The position numbers and the translations under genes are program-made. From Chiua virens (Eukaryota; Basidiomycota; Agaricomycetes; Boletales; Boletaceae), in the NCBI GenBank assembly GCA_019787685.1, contig JAHNUO010000002.1, positions 1,736,001-1,800,000 on the forward strand: a DNA stretch of 64,000 nt. The letters run 5' to 3'. Position 1 is the first letter of the stretch; each line of letters opens with the position of its first letter. Positions 1 through 11,876 of this stretch are shown piece by piece. A model generated the notes under the pieces. It searched no databases and was not told where the DNA came from. It worked only from the letters and a program-made list of their open reading frames with translations.

Positions 1-1456
1 TTCCCTCTTCCTCCATCCAGGTTTCCTGATCATTGACCACATTCATTTTCAATACAATGGCTTCATGTTTGGAATTCTGCTCTGGTCAATTCTCATGGCG
101 CGGGAGGTGAAGGGACACTTCCATCGCTGAGACCAGCATACTTACTTGTCACAGGGCAGAAAGCTAGCCAGCGGCTTACTGTTTGCCGTTCTCCTCAACT
201 TCAAGCATATTTACATGTATCTTGCAGTACGTTTCACTTTGTTTATATTCACTTGACTTATCCCTCCACCTCGGCAGCCTGCGTATTTCGTTTATCTTTT
301 GCGTTCGCACTGCATGTCCCCTTCCGGCGAGATTCTTCCGACAAAGTTCATCTCGCTGGCGAATACCGTAATCTTGGTCTTCGGTGCCTCGCTTGGACCA
401 TTCGTTCTGATGGGCCAATTCCCGCAACTGCTATCACGTCTTTTTCCGTTCACTCGTGGTCTAAATCATGCCTATTGGGCTCCAAACGCCTGGGCTTTGG
501 TGACAGCGGTAGATCGTTCACTTCTTCAGTGTATGTTTTCTACCTCCCTTGGTAGGGTTTGAAATGCTCATCACCTACTTCAGTGGCAAAGCGTTTTGGC
601 TCGAATTTTATCGTGAATCAGCAGGGTGTCGTTTCTACGTCACGCGGGCTTGTCGGCGACACTACCTTTGCCGTCCTTCCGAATGTCAAGCCCATTCATA
701 CCTTTGTGGTTACGATCATATTCCAAATGGTGGGCCCCAAGATATGAGGGAAAGCAAGTGAGCTGATTTTTTTTCAGTTTTTCCTGGTCAAGTTGTGGAG
801 GACACCAACCTATAAGTCTTTCTTGACTGCGCTCACCTTGTGTGGATATACCTCGTACATGTTCGGTTGGCATGTCCATGAAAAGGCCATTCTCCTTGTT
901 CTCGTTCCCCTCAGGTAACGTCTCAATGTAACGCTAATAGTCATCAGAGACTCATAGATTCGCAGTTTGCTTGCGGCAGATGATTACGCCCACTTCAAAA
1001 CGTTCATGATAGCAAGTATCTCTGGAATATTTTCCTTGTTCCCTTTGTTATTTACCCCCAGTGGTGAGTCTTTTTCGGAGGTGTGCTTCCATTGAGCTTA
1101 CTTGGGCATAGAAACGTTGGTCAAGACAGTCTACTCGCTTATTTGGGGTATCATGGTACTTTATCCGTTACATAAACAAGTCTATGAGTGAGTGATCTTG
1201 TGGCATGTATATGAATTCCTTTCAAAGCTTTACGAGGTTCCCGACCACGTTACCTGGAGTCCTATTGGAGCAGCTAGAAAATGTGTATTTATGGGGCTTT
1301 GCTCCACTACTGGCATTTACGCTTGCCCTTCCGTTAGTCTTCAGCGGAAATCCGCAGGTAGAGTTCCTTCCGTTGATGATGACGAGCGTGTACTGTGCAC
1401 TTGGACTGGTGTGGGCTTTCATCCGATTGGGTACTACATACTTCAGGCAGTCATAG
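1..1456 (+). CDS. ALG8: ALG8-type ER glucosyltransferase, 5' partial
   Basis: Dolichyl-P-glucose alpha-1,3-glucosyltransferase of the ALG6/ALG8 family, which adds the second glucose to the lipid-linked N-glycan precursor in the ER lumen. The window opens inside the gene: exon 1 reads [20 protein letters not shown], the ALG8 version (DHIHFQYN) of the signature rather than the ALG6 one. Later exons give hydrophobic membrane segments, the loop [12 protein letters not shown] (about 460-510) and [20 protein letters not shown] (about 630-695), then [12 protein letters not shown] (about 865-905). At least eight exons are separated by introns of about 50-60 bases; the stop is at 1454-1456. The splice joining the exon near 505 to the one near 582 is not certain. 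The gene converges on RBG1, whose stop lies 58 bases away. The family call is secure; the missing N-terminus lies outside the window. Confidence 0.9.
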
Positions 1457-1514
1457 TATGTACTAGACATCTCGTACAATCATCGGACGAAACACAAGCT
1501 AAATGTGTGGGATC

Positions 1515-3301
1515 CTACCGCTTTGAGATGTGGACAACTGCAGAGGTGGTCAACGTAAAAATAGAAGAGATTCGAGTTTACTTGCCATCTTCGTCTTCGA
1601 GAACATGTTCAAGACCAACTTTCTGTCCTCGTGCGTGCTTTGCACTGGATCCCCATACTATGGCGCTGTGACCAGTTGAGTAAAGGTTAGAACTCGTCGG
1701 CCAAGACTTACTATTTCATTTGTTTCGCGATTTCCTTGTGAATCGCATTGCAGAAATCCTCAATTGAGCATCTTCCCTGTCGCAGGACAACTGGAGCGGA
1801 ATAATCCGGCGACTGCCCTCGCGGTTTCGTGTAAACGCGGACAAGCTCCAGAGCATCCCACATCTTTTCGATCAGCTCGTCAACGTTCATCCACTCCTTG
1901 GATGATACTGGTACGCTGTTCGGAATTTTGTATCTAGAGGATAACGTTGAATGTTTCGCCGAAGAAGAGTTGAGATAGACCGCTCACAGAAGATCTAGTT
2001 CCTCTATCGAGATGGCATCTATCTAGAGGGGACCGTGAGGTGTTCGACCGATTCGAATGGCAATGCCAACTTACTTTGTTGAGAACCTATAATCCGAGTC
2101 AACGCATAGTTTCGCAGTATGTGATGATTTGAACCTACATAAACAGCAGGAATATAAACTCTGCATGCGATGTGAGCTGCTATGAATGGGAGTGGGCGAT
2201 GACTTGCCTGTTGCCTTCGATCACGTCTACCAAGTCATCCGAGGTGCAATTCGGTTCGCGTATGGTAACGTCCGCGTTGCTGAGCTTGTATTCGCTGAGC
2301 ACAGCCCTGATTTCGTCGTGATCAATGTTTGTGAGCGGCACAGTATTTGTGATTGCAATTCCCCCTTTGTCTTTCTTGCGCACAATGATAGAGGGAGGTT
2401 CTTTATTGAGTCGAATGCCGAATCCTTCTAGTTCGCTTTCGATAATCTTCTTGTCTCCAAGAGGTTTGAGAACGTCAAGTACGATGAAAATAAGGTTGCA
2501 TGTTCGGGCAACTGAGAAACAACCCGAGGTGAGACATTACAGGACACATCGTCTTTGTTTCATACCGGCAATGACTAGCAAGTATGGTGTCAGCGAACAG
2601 AATCACGTGCATACATTTTGCTCACCTTGACGACCTCTGCCACGACCGTCATTCGCACCCTCAATGATACCGGCTACGAGGCAACGGGGTCTTGAATTTC
2701 TTTCCGAGATGGGAACATACATTACGCACGTAGATCCAAGATTTGTATTGGTGCACCGTGCACTTTGAGTGTTCCAGGGACGGTTGTTAGGGTCGTGAAG
2801 TCGATCTCCGAGACTTCGGAATGTGTTCCCGTGAGTTTTGACATGAGAGTAGACTTGCGTGCGTTAGTAAAAATGGTTCTCAGCATGGTCGTTGCTGTTA
2901 CCTTTCCGACCGACGGAAACCCGACGAAACCAACAGACGCGACTCCCGTGCGAGCTACATCGAAGCCGATGCCACCGCCTCCCCCACCACCCCCGGATGG
3001 CGATATCAATTCTCGTTTCAGCTTTGCGAGTTTGGCCTTTAGCTGACCCAGATGGTAACTGGTGGCCTTGTTCTTTTGGGCTATATGATCGTATACGTTT
3101 GGAAAATGCAGGTGGACCACTATTGGTATACAAACATACTTCTGGCCTACAGGCTGGGGTGAATGAAACTGATGTGGTCGGAGATGCTACTCGATATTAC
3201 CATCTCATCTTCGATTTCCTTGTGACGACAGATACTATGCGTCAAGGACGATAACACGTACAGAGAAAGGGACATACTTTGATCTTCTGTACGGTCGTCA
3301 T
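1515..3301 (-). CDS. RBG1: RBG1/DRG1 developmentally regulated GTPase
   Basis: Cytosolic Obg-family GTPase that binds translating ribosomes with a DFRP partner (Tma46 in yeast). The start MTTVQKIK is at 3301; the next exon gives EIEDEM. The exon at 2722-3080 reads [20 protein letters not shown], the glycine run before GFDVARTG, and the P-loop GFPSVGKST. Further exons supply [41 protein letters not shown] and the TGS domain ([16 protein letters not shown]), ending VVHISKR. A 48-base intron (2901-2854) falls between the P-loop codons GK and ST. Two introns have GC donors (2217-2161 and 1585-1538), and one exon (2566-2574) is only 9 bases. It is divergent from the KCH1-like gene. Every conserved G-motif is present after splicing, so the gene looks intact. 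Confidence 0.93.
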
Positions 3302-3634
3302 TGCTGCGGTTTTTTTGATGATCAAGGAGGCGAAGGAACCTTGGTAGTTCTTTGTTTGATTATATAAGGAATTGCGGTGACTGTGTTACAGCCTGATACG
3401 TTCAATTGTCCGTTCCTTTCCCTCCCCCGCTCTCTTCCCTCCCCTCCCACAGTTTCCCTACAGCGTACTCGACTTTCTCGGCGAGTAGTCGATTCTCTCC
3501 TTTACTGTCACTCCTTCTAGCGCGCTCAGTCGACTGTGTCGCACGCGCGCACAACGATCGTTGCTCACCATACTCGACAACTTCCTGCCGTGATCGCTCC
3601 TTGATTGACATATCGATAATATTATCACCATACA
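3302..3634. promoter_or_regulatory. Shared upstream region of RBG1 and KCH1-like gene
   Basis: A 333-base divergent intergenic region. It has a TATATAA-like stretch at about 3361 and a long pyrimidine-rich tract (about 3405-3530) toward the KCH1-like start, as is common in basidiomycete core promoters. No known operator is recognised. Confidence 0.4.
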
Positions 3635-5541
3635 ATGTGTTCCGGACCCGCATGGAAACGAGAAGTTGTTCCCGACCACAAGGTGCGCAACACTTGTGCA
3701 TCCCAACCCGCATAAATGAATGTCGTCCTCGTAGTTTGATTTCGTCGACGTACGGGAATTCACGGACAATGGGTTTTTCATGCGGTTAAAGTGAGTCGTC
3801 CATATTTCACCATCATACAGTCCAACACTACTTCTCTTACATTAACGAGAATCCACGACTAATCTGGCGCACATCTAGGTACTTGTGGCTCTACATCATC
3901 ATCCTCAAGTCATTCCTTGTGTACATTTCCGATATCTTCTCAGCAACAACGATGTTGACCACCTCAGCATGGTCAAATCAAATCTTCAACGACTGTCAAA
4001 ATCAAGAGGGTTGTTTCTATATCCCCTTTGATATAGGAAAGTGGTTGTTCGTAGGATGTATCATTTTTGGTTTCCTTTTGGTAAGTATATACTCCTGGAC
4101 TTTGTCTCGTGTCCTTATCTCTTTCCAGTTGGCATATGAAGCTCGCAAGTCAAAAAAGATTATAGCTAGTCGAGATATTTCGTATGCTTTCACGAACGTG
4201 ATGGCGAACCACTATTATTCACTTCGTATGTCATTACATTATTATACGCCACCAGTCACTCAATGCATTTTGTCGTAGGCTCGTACGACCACTTCTGCTT
4301 CTTCGACCATATCAGCAATTCCACCAAGAAGAAGGATGATTTTGCTTTCTTCATTTTCTTTACGTTCAAGAGCAAGTCGTTCAGTTGTCGGTCATCGTGT
4401 GACCTTCTGATGCCCTTGTGTAGGTTGGAAGCGGCTACTTTTGTCTGATGGTCCTCGACAGACAATCAACGCCCTGACTCTCTATAGTATATATCTCGCC
4501 AAGAAGGGTAATGGACCATGGTACGATGTGTCGAAGTATTTTACCGGAAACAGTCTCTCGATATCTGCCCTAACTGTTTCAACATTTTTCACCTTTGTCA
4601 TCTTTGCCGGCTCGCTTCTCTTGTTGACTGTTGCTGGCATCTGTTACATCCCGCTCCTTTGTTATATTCAAGGAAACTTGAAGGTATGTCCTCACCATCC
4701 GAATCCACAAGATATCAGTTAATCTCCTGTTAGGAATACGTCTGCCACAAGGTTGACAAAGTGAGTCTTCGAACACCATATCTTTGCTTTGAACTTGAGC
4801 CGTCGTCAGCGCATAGCCGAGGTCATCAAACGCCGCAATAAGGAACGGTTAGCTAAGGCCGCTGCGCTCGCTAAGAAGGAAGCGATGGGCGACTATTCTC
4901 ACCTGAAGAACAAGAAGGGTGAAATGATTGCCAAACCCTTACCGCAACCCACGCTTCCGAATCTCTCTGTCGATGACGACGACGACGCTACGTCAATAAT
5001 CAAGCGAGGGCCATCCCCAAATCCTTATGGTCATGAGTACCGCTACAATTCCGATAACAAGAGTGTGGCACCAAGCTACCACACAAATCCCGTAGGAATC
5101 GACTATGGTGATTATCCCCCCATGCCAGCGTACGGGGGATATCCTCACCAGACACCTGGCGCATATGGACAATACAACCCCTCCACAACTACTTTTGATG
5201 AAGAGCAACGCTACGTATACGAAGATGACTATAGCAGCCAGGTCAATCTTCCAGCAGCAGCAGCTCCTGTCTCTTACCAGCAATCGGGGACGTATGGCCA
5301 TACGGGCACGTCAGAGAACTATGTTGCAGATGCCTATGATGTGTATCAAGGCAGAGCGACGCCCGCAATACGGCAGCCTAGTGGGGGTGCGATGGGAGTT
5401 ACTCGTGATGTGCAGGACTATCCGAGTCATCACTATGGACAACAAGCGCATGTTTATGACTACTCATCTTACGGGGATCCATACTCTCAGTATCAGAGGC
5501 ATGGGGAACATGGTTCACACGAGTATGGGCAAGCTATGTAG
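3635..5541 (+). CDS. KCH1: KCH1/PRM6-type fungal low-affinity potassium channel
   Basis: Membrane protein of the fungal KCH family, which in yeast carries low-affinity K+ influx linked to calcium signalling. The start MCSGPAWKREVVPDHK (3635) is followed by FDFVDVREF and YLWLYIIILKSFLVYISD. Family signatures are SRDISYAFTNVMANHYYSL (about 4170-4230), YDHFCFFDHISNSTKKKDDF (about 4275-4335) and DGPRQTINALTLYSIYLAK (about 4445-4500). At least four hydrophobic segments precede a basic coiled stretch (IAEVIKRRNKERLAKAAALA). The last exon (4789-5541) encodes a Tyr/Gln/Gly/Pro-rich, probably disordered cytosolic tail of about 200 residues with an acidic DDDDD patch. One small exon near 4735 encodes EYVCHKVDK. 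The core matches the family; the tail shows no domain. Confidence 0.88.
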
Positions 5542-6071
5542 CCCACTAGCGTCTAGAGGTGAATTGTTGTGGCTTGGTTCCTTTTCTTCCGCAGTGTTTA
5601 TTTAACTCGATTTGATATCCATGTGACCCTGATAAGCAACCGACTCTCACTATCACACACGCTGCGCAGTTCTCATTTTTCCGCGGAAGGGTCCATCAGT
5701 TGACTCCGAAACCAGCGGGAATCGGTTGCCCGGCTGATTATAGGTCATCGGACACTGCACGTTTGGATAGTGCCCTATTGGTGAGGGTGCGGGCCTACCT
5801 CGCGACTCGACCATGCAGTTGATGCTTGATGTTCGTATTAATCCCAGCCTGCAACAGTGCTCGAATCTACCTCTTGTCACCGCGATAACGGGACAGAGAT
5901 CTTGTATGTGTCAATCTTCTGTGAAACGATCTCACTGGTTTCAAGTCCGGTTCAAGGCAAACGGGTCATCTTTCATGCAAAGTCGCACATGTGGAAAAAT
6001 AGCATTACGATTTCCCGAATGACTGTCTTGATAAGAACTTTGCGGTATCAGCTGCCGATCCATCGATTGGT
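5542..6071. other. Intergenic, no gene seen
   Basis: About 530 bases hold the KCH1-like 3' end and the promoter of the MFS permease. I see no conserved coding frame, tRNA or repeat. Short open frames here are not supported by any recognisable residue pattern. Confidence 0.5.
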
Positions 6072-8517
6072 ATGCATTCCCTCACCAAACAGGTCTCTTG
6101 TGAGGCCAAGGACGTCGTTCCAGAAAATCCCGTTGGTTCACTAGAAGATGGAGACGAGGCTCTACGACTTGTGGGTATGCAGGAACGCCAGCACTTTAGC
6201 GACGAATACAACCGTAAGCTGAGGAGAAAACTCGTGAGTCAATCGGTACACCAGAGAACAGGCTGGAACCAGTTTTATAGGATTTCTTCATACCGACAAT
6301 TGCAGCGCTCGTCTACTTTACACAGTTTCTGTAATATTGTTGATCTCTCTCTTCAATCAAACTACCTAACACTCTGAATTACTAGCGACAAGACATCTCT
6401 CAACTATGCGAGGTTCGTGCCTAGTTTACTCGGCCGATTTGGCACTCAAGCTTGGATAGCATTATGGGATTCCCTATCACAGGACAGGTGTGTAGTACGG
6501 TTGACCGTTCGCGATTTTTCAGTGGAGACTCAACGATATTTAGAAGTACAACTTAGTCTCCATGGCATTTTACCTTGGCAAGCAGCTGCAATTTTACCCT
6601 TTGTGCTCGACATAACTGACAAGGTCAGGCTACATTATTTGGGAATTTCCAACCGTCTATATCGCACAAAAACTTCCGCTGGCGAAATATCTTTGTGTGT
6701 CTAGGTCACAATCTCCCATGTCCATCAGACTAATCTCTGCCAGGTGCTAATATCTTCGTATGGGGGATCATCCTGATCTGTCACGCGAGTGCCAATTCCT
6801 TCAGCGCATTCTTTGTCCTCCGATTTATCCTAGGTAGCATGCTCGTCCGTTATTATTCTACTCGCCTCATCCATCACCAGGAATGTGCGAAAGTTGTGTG
6901 GCATCCATCTTGGTCTTGGTTATATCCATGTTTTATAAGAAGAATGAACAGGTACTGTTGCTGCTATGCTTTGGCCGACGCGAGTCTAATAGTGAACAAG
7001 GCCACGCGTATTGCGTACTTTTATATGATGGTTCGTTTTCTTTTTTCTAAAACAGACCCTGGTTGACCAAATAAAACAGCTCGGATTCACACAAGTATTT
7101 GGTGGATTTGTCTCGTATGTAAGTACAGCAAAGAGGGATAACGTCCTCAAAGTCACTCCTTGACGTGGATATTGACAGGGGATCTCGTTCTACGATGGGA
7201 CTGCACTGCGAGGGTACCAGATTGTCTACTACCTTCTCGGTGGTCTCGCTTTTCTGGTTAGCTTGATCGTCCTTCTTTGGTTCCCTGATTCCCCGATGAC
7301 ATGGCGTATGCTGAGCGAGGAAGAACGCGTGGCATGCCTCGAGCGTGTGCGTGACGACCAAGGCGGCATAGAAAATAAGAAATTCAAAAAAGAGCAAGTG
7401 ATGGAGGCACTGATGGATGTGCGCACATGGCTGATAGTCCTGGCGACCATGTTGAGTGCGTTCCATCAGCATTTGTGATAGTCTCACACTAAGTCAATGC
7501 AGCCGACATCCCAAGCGGTGGACTAACAAACTGTTGGTGATTTTACCTCGGATAGCTATATCTACTTAGCCTGCTATCTTCAGTTAGCAACATGATCATC
7601 AGAAACTTTGGTTACAGGTGCGTTGACATTCTAATTCCAAAAGGGTATTCCATTAGTCCAGTTAACCTAGCTCGAAGCAAACGCTGATACTCGCAACCCC
7701 AACCGGTGTTGTAGAAATGTTTTCCGTGATCATCTGCGGGTGGTATTCTGATAAAAAGGTGGGCGCTTTGCCGCGATGCCCTTGCTTGGGTTCACTGCGA
7801 CTAGGGGGAGAGAATGCTTCCCGTGATATGGGCAACGCTGCCTACGATTGTCGGAATGGGTCAGGAATACCACGTCTCGTTATCTTTTTTATAAATGACT
7901 TATAGCATTGCAGCCCTCCTCATAGGTTTCAACGAGACAAAACAGAAGGGCATCCTCCTCTTTGGTGTGTCTGATAGAGATGGCCTGCGTTTTTCCTCCC
8001 TGATTACGTTTCGTCAAGGAACATACTTAACCGGCACTTTCGGTAGTACGCTGTCCGTCATCTATGCGTATAACGCCAGCAATACGAGTGGGTACACGAA
8101 GAAGGTCACTTCATGCGACTTCTCTTCCTCGATGTTCAAGTTGACAAGTTAGCAGCTTACGATCAACGCGCTGACATTGACCTTTTTTTGTGTTGGGAAT
8201 ATCATCGGAACCGAGATATTCCAGCCATCGGATGCACCGGCATATATTCCCGGAAAGACAGCGATCATGGTCTTGTTGGCGGCACAAATAGGCGTGGCCT
8301 ACCTCTTGCGTTACATCAACATCGGGTTGAATAGGAAGAAGCTCGACACCCTGGCACAGTTAAAGCTGACTAACGGTTGGACGGAGGAGCAGCTCCAACG
8401 AGAGGCTGAACGGCACGCATTCGCGGATTTGACTGATAAACAGTGAGTGATCATTAAACCACAGTAACAGAAGCTCTGAAGGAACAAAGGAATGCGTTCT
8501 TCATATACACCATATGA
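6072..8517 (+). CDS. MFS permease, Dal5/allantoate (anion:cation symporter) type
   Basis: Twelve-helix plasma-membrane permease of the Dal5/Tna1 group, which takes up allantoate, nicotinate, pantothenate or similar organic anions; the substrate cannot be told from sequence. The start MHSLTKQV is followed by a hydrophilic N-terminus, DKTSLNYA (about 6390), GYIIWEFPTVYIAQKLPLAK (about 6629-6690), ANIFVWGIILICHASANSFS, and the inter-helix loop with WFPDSPMTWRMLSEEER (about 7278-7330). The final exons read YLLRYINIGLNRKK and a C-terminus FADLTDKQ, spliced over 8443-8489 to NAFFIYTI and a stop at 8515-8517. An unspliced reading would stop at 8446 instead. About a dozen short introns; the one at 6578-6628 seems to have a GC donor. 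It converges on VTI1. Confidence 0.85.
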
Positions 8518-8626
8518 ACACTTTACCCATACTCAAGTGAAGCGAAGGGAAGATGGTATGTGGAGATGATAAATAGTGTCCGCGGATGCGTAGTAGACGA
8601 CGCATGTAATAAATAACCCAAGCGGT

Positions 8627-9521
8627 CTAGTGGAAAAGCTTTTCCCAAATGATGATTCCAATAAGCAGGACCAATAGGACGATGATGGCAGCGGTCACTA
8701 CACGCTGCTGATACATCCTGGGTCAAATAGTCAGGATGGCAGCCTTTCAACGAGGAACCGGCCGGACTCAACTTACCGCCTGATCATCTTCCTTAGAGTC
8801 CCTGACGCACGGTCGATGGCCGTATCTGCAGTCCGTAGCTAGAAGACGATGAGCAACACGCAGAGCTGTACAAAGCTATCACCTACGGTATCTCTTGCGT
8901 TCTCGATTTGCTCTCGCTGCGCACGGAGGTTCACCAGAATCTCAGCACCCTGGTCCTCGGTCTCGAGAGCAATCCGTTGAGAATCTTGCAGTCGTCTTGT
9001 ACCATCTTCTAACGTTGCAGTGCCGGTTAGCAACCTCGTTCTGTCACTCGTTGGGCCATACGGTTCATCCGACGTTGGCGTGCCAACTCTTCCTGGAGAC
9101 GCAAGTAATTCCGCCCGGGAAAACTGGGTGTGCAAGTCCTTGGATATCTTTTTGTACCTGGTCAGATCCGCTTTCGCGGTTCTGAGTCGAGCCTGATATT
9201 GAGGCCTGAGAGACTGCGGTATCCCCTGTATTTCAATCTCCATTTGCGATATCTGAACATACATCGGTGAGTCGGTGAAGGACGTATTGGAGAAGCACAT
9301 ACCATTTCGTCCGCCTCGTCTAGTTCCATCTCCACTCGTCTGAGAGCCGCGCGTCTCTGCTCTGTCCACATGTTGGTGCGTCAGGACCAAGGACGTAGGT
9401 GACGTGCTCACCTCCACGCTCATCTTTACCGTCTCCATCCAGCTTCGACCGCACGCCTGTCGAGTATTTGACGAAAGTCTTGTTCGTACGTGTCAAAAAG
9501 TGCGGTCGGGGAGTTGTCCAT
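8627..9521 (-). CDS. VTI1: VTI1 Qb-SNARE (one-base frame break)
   Basis: v-SNARE for Golgi-endosome-vacuole fusion. The N-terminus (start 9521) reads MDNSPTALFDTYEQDFRQIL; later exons give RRVEMELDEADEMV, the Habc-like segment IPQSLRPQYQARLRTAKADL, the SNARE heptads ending NLRAQREQIENARDT, and RMYQQRVVTAAIIVLLVLL as C-terminal anchor ending WEKLFH at 8627. In exon 1 the frame is lost right after ILD: the following DGVRSKLDGD is obtained only if one base (T at about 9458 on the plus strand) is dropped. No intron fits, because the flanking residues are all conserved. The gene starts 84 bases from divergent EMC3. A true null is unlikely since VTI1 is essential in yeast; sequence error is the simplest reading. 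Confidence 0.88.
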
Positions 9522-9604
9522 GGTGGATGGTGCTGGGAGCGTTGCTGCGGCTATGTCTCACCGAAAAAGGCAGCGCCTGTGGAGCGCGTCTCGCTGTAAC
9601 ACTC

Positions 9605-10717
9605 ATGTCCTCGAATACTCCGTCCGTATTGCTACCGTCGTTTTAATGCGTTGCTTTTACGCTGACCGGCCTGATTGGTAGGGTCTCGCTATATCTCGAC
9701 CCTCAGATACGGGATTGGGTCCTGTTCCCGATCACCCTCGTGATGGTGGGACCGTCCGACAGTCCATAGCGGTCGCTCAACTGACCACGTCTCTTTCAAG
9801 ATTCTTGTTGGTGTGCTGCGGCATTACGTGGTAGTTCTCCTGCAATCAACGCCCAAGAGGGCGTCGCGCGTGGCGCTTCGTGAACAGTCTGTCTTTTTGT
9901 CACGTCTTCACAACCTCGTCTGACCCAAATTTGCATGCACTCAGACAGGCTCTCGCAAGATCACAAATACTCCGTGCCACGTCTGCAAAGTCGCCCTTAC
10001 CACCCCTATACTACAAGACGATATCCCAGAACCTCTCCGAAGCATTCAAGGCTGGCACATATCTCAAAGATGGTCCACCCAAGGGCGACTCACCTTTGTC
10101 TGCGACGAATCCTTTCTCGGACCCGGCTGCTATGGACGGGATGATGGCCGGTATGAAGACGCAGATGGTGATGATGGTACCGCAGATGGTCATCATGGGT
10201 TGGATCAACTTCTTCTTCCAGGGGTTTGTTCTGAGTGCGTCACTGGTTGATCTGATCCTGCATGTCATTCAAGCTCGCTGCAGTTAAATTGCCCTTTCCC
10301 TTGACCCTCGGTTTCAAGTCTATGCTTCAACGTGGTATTGAAACGCCCGATATGGACGTTCAGTGGGTCTCCTCGTTGTCGTGGTACTTCCTCAACTTTT
10401 TCGGTCTGAATGGGCTATACCGTCTTCTTCTTGGAGGGGATAACTGTACGTCCGTTCAGTCATGATGTCAAGTTCTGACGGTAACATGTGGAACCTCGTT
10501 TGGACGATCAGCCGCTGACGCCACGCGTGACATGACAATGTCCCCATTTGCGGCAATGGGAACGGGGCAAGCGGGGCAACCTCAGGATTACGCCAAGTTG
10601 TTCAAAGCGGAACGGGACAATCTAGAGTTTGCGGAAGGACTTTACGCCTGGGGGGGAGAAGATATAGAAATCAAGATCCTTGGCAAGTATGGAAAGCTGG
10701 CTCCAAGTCGAGAGTAA
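9605..10717 (+). CDS. EMC3: EMC3, ER membrane complex subunit 3
   Basis: Core subunit of the ER membrane protein insertase, of the DUF106/Oxa1-related superfamily. After a first exon placed at 9605 (MSSNTP, inferred with an intron from about 9622) the protein reads [19 protein letters not shown], then [20 protein letters not shown] (about 9801-9860), the conserved [20 protein letters not shown] (about 10170-10232), [38 protein letters not shown] (about 10351-10410) and a tail ending YGKLAPSRE at 10717. Three membrane segments and the long cytosolic coiled region match the family in order and length. Only the first exon is uncertain. It shares an 83-base divergent promoter with VTI1. Confidence 0.9.
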
Positions 10718-10946
10718 CACAGTACATTAAAAGTAGCGTCTAGGGAGCATCATAGTACCATTACAAAGCGTTACAGGATCGAAGATGTACACATCTGGGA
10801 AGACTATACCCAAGGTTATCAGGCGCAAATCGAGTCCGAAAATCTACTTCGCCGCGAATGTAGATTAAAGGGAGATAGCAGTACGTGAGACCGCTTCGCG
10901 AGCGTTTATGAGATAAGGTATGATGGGGGGAGAAATGGCGCGTGAC

Positions 10947-11776
10947 CTATACTAGGCCATCATAGAGGGATAGAGCCTGGATTGGGATGGATCACATGGA
11001 TGTGGTCAGGGGAAGAACCATGCTGAAGGGGTGAGACCTACCTGAACTATAGTTGGATCTTGCTTACTGCCCTCTACGAACTCGTCATATGTGAGTTTGG
11101 CGTCCTTGTCCCGATCCATATTTGAGAAGATCTTGTGTACCCGCTGGGAAGTGACAGGGTCAGCCGGGGGAGGGAACGGGCAGGGGAAAGACCTTTTCAG
11201 GGGTATCTTCGTCAGCGGGGGGCTTGACCATCTGACCGGTCATCTTGTAGATAGCGGCGACGATCTGGAGCATCTCATCATAGGTGATAAAGCCGTCCTT
11301 GTCGATGTCGTAGAGCTGGAATGCCCCTGTGTGGGCAAGTAAGATCGTGGAACGATGTGGATGGAAAGGACATACACTTGAGCTTCTCGTCCAGACGACC
11401 ACGACTTGTCACGCTGAGGGCGCAGATGAACTCTTTGAAGTCAATCGTGCCGTTCTTGTTTTCATCGAAGACGTTGAAGACATAGTCCGCGAACTCGCCC
11501 GGGTCGCCGAACGGGAAGAACTGCTTGTATATGCGACGAAACTCGGACTTGTCGAGCTGGCCGGAGGGACAGTCCTTGAGAAAGCCCTTGTACCTGGATG
11601 GGGTCAGAAGGATGGGGCAGGGGGGCACGAACACAGCACCATTGCTGTAGTTCCCGCTTGTCGACTGGGTATGGATATGAGCAGGAAGATTGGAGAGTAT
11701 GTATGGGCTTACAGTAGGTGTTCTTCTGGAGATCTGCGAGCTGGTCTGGAGTGAGTTTTGACTGGGACTTTCCCAT
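10947..11776 (-). CDS. NCS1: NCS1/frequenin neuronal calcium sensor homologue
   Basis: N-myristoylated EF-hand calcium sensor that activates phosphatidylinositol 4-kinase (Pik1/Stt4 type) in fungi. The first exon encodes [20 protein letters not shown], with the Gly2 myristoylation signal and the MGK-x2-SKL start typical of the family. Then come [30 protein letters not shown]-hand 2 [13 protein letters not shown] (about 11430-11470), EF-hand 3 [13 protein letters not shown] (about 11280-11320) and EF-hand 4 [13 protein letters not shown] (about 11080-11120). The last exon reads ALSLYDGLV with the stop at 10947. The first EF-hand lacks acidic ligands, as usual. The length, about 190 residues, is canonical. 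Divergent from the CxxC gene by 100 bases. Confidence 0.95.
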
Positions 11777-11876
11777 TGTCGAGAGTGATGAAGAGGAGGA
11801 GGAGAGGACCTTATTTTAGTATGGGTATAAGAATACAGCTACTTGTAGTCTATCCTCCTCCTCCGCCCCCATTAAT

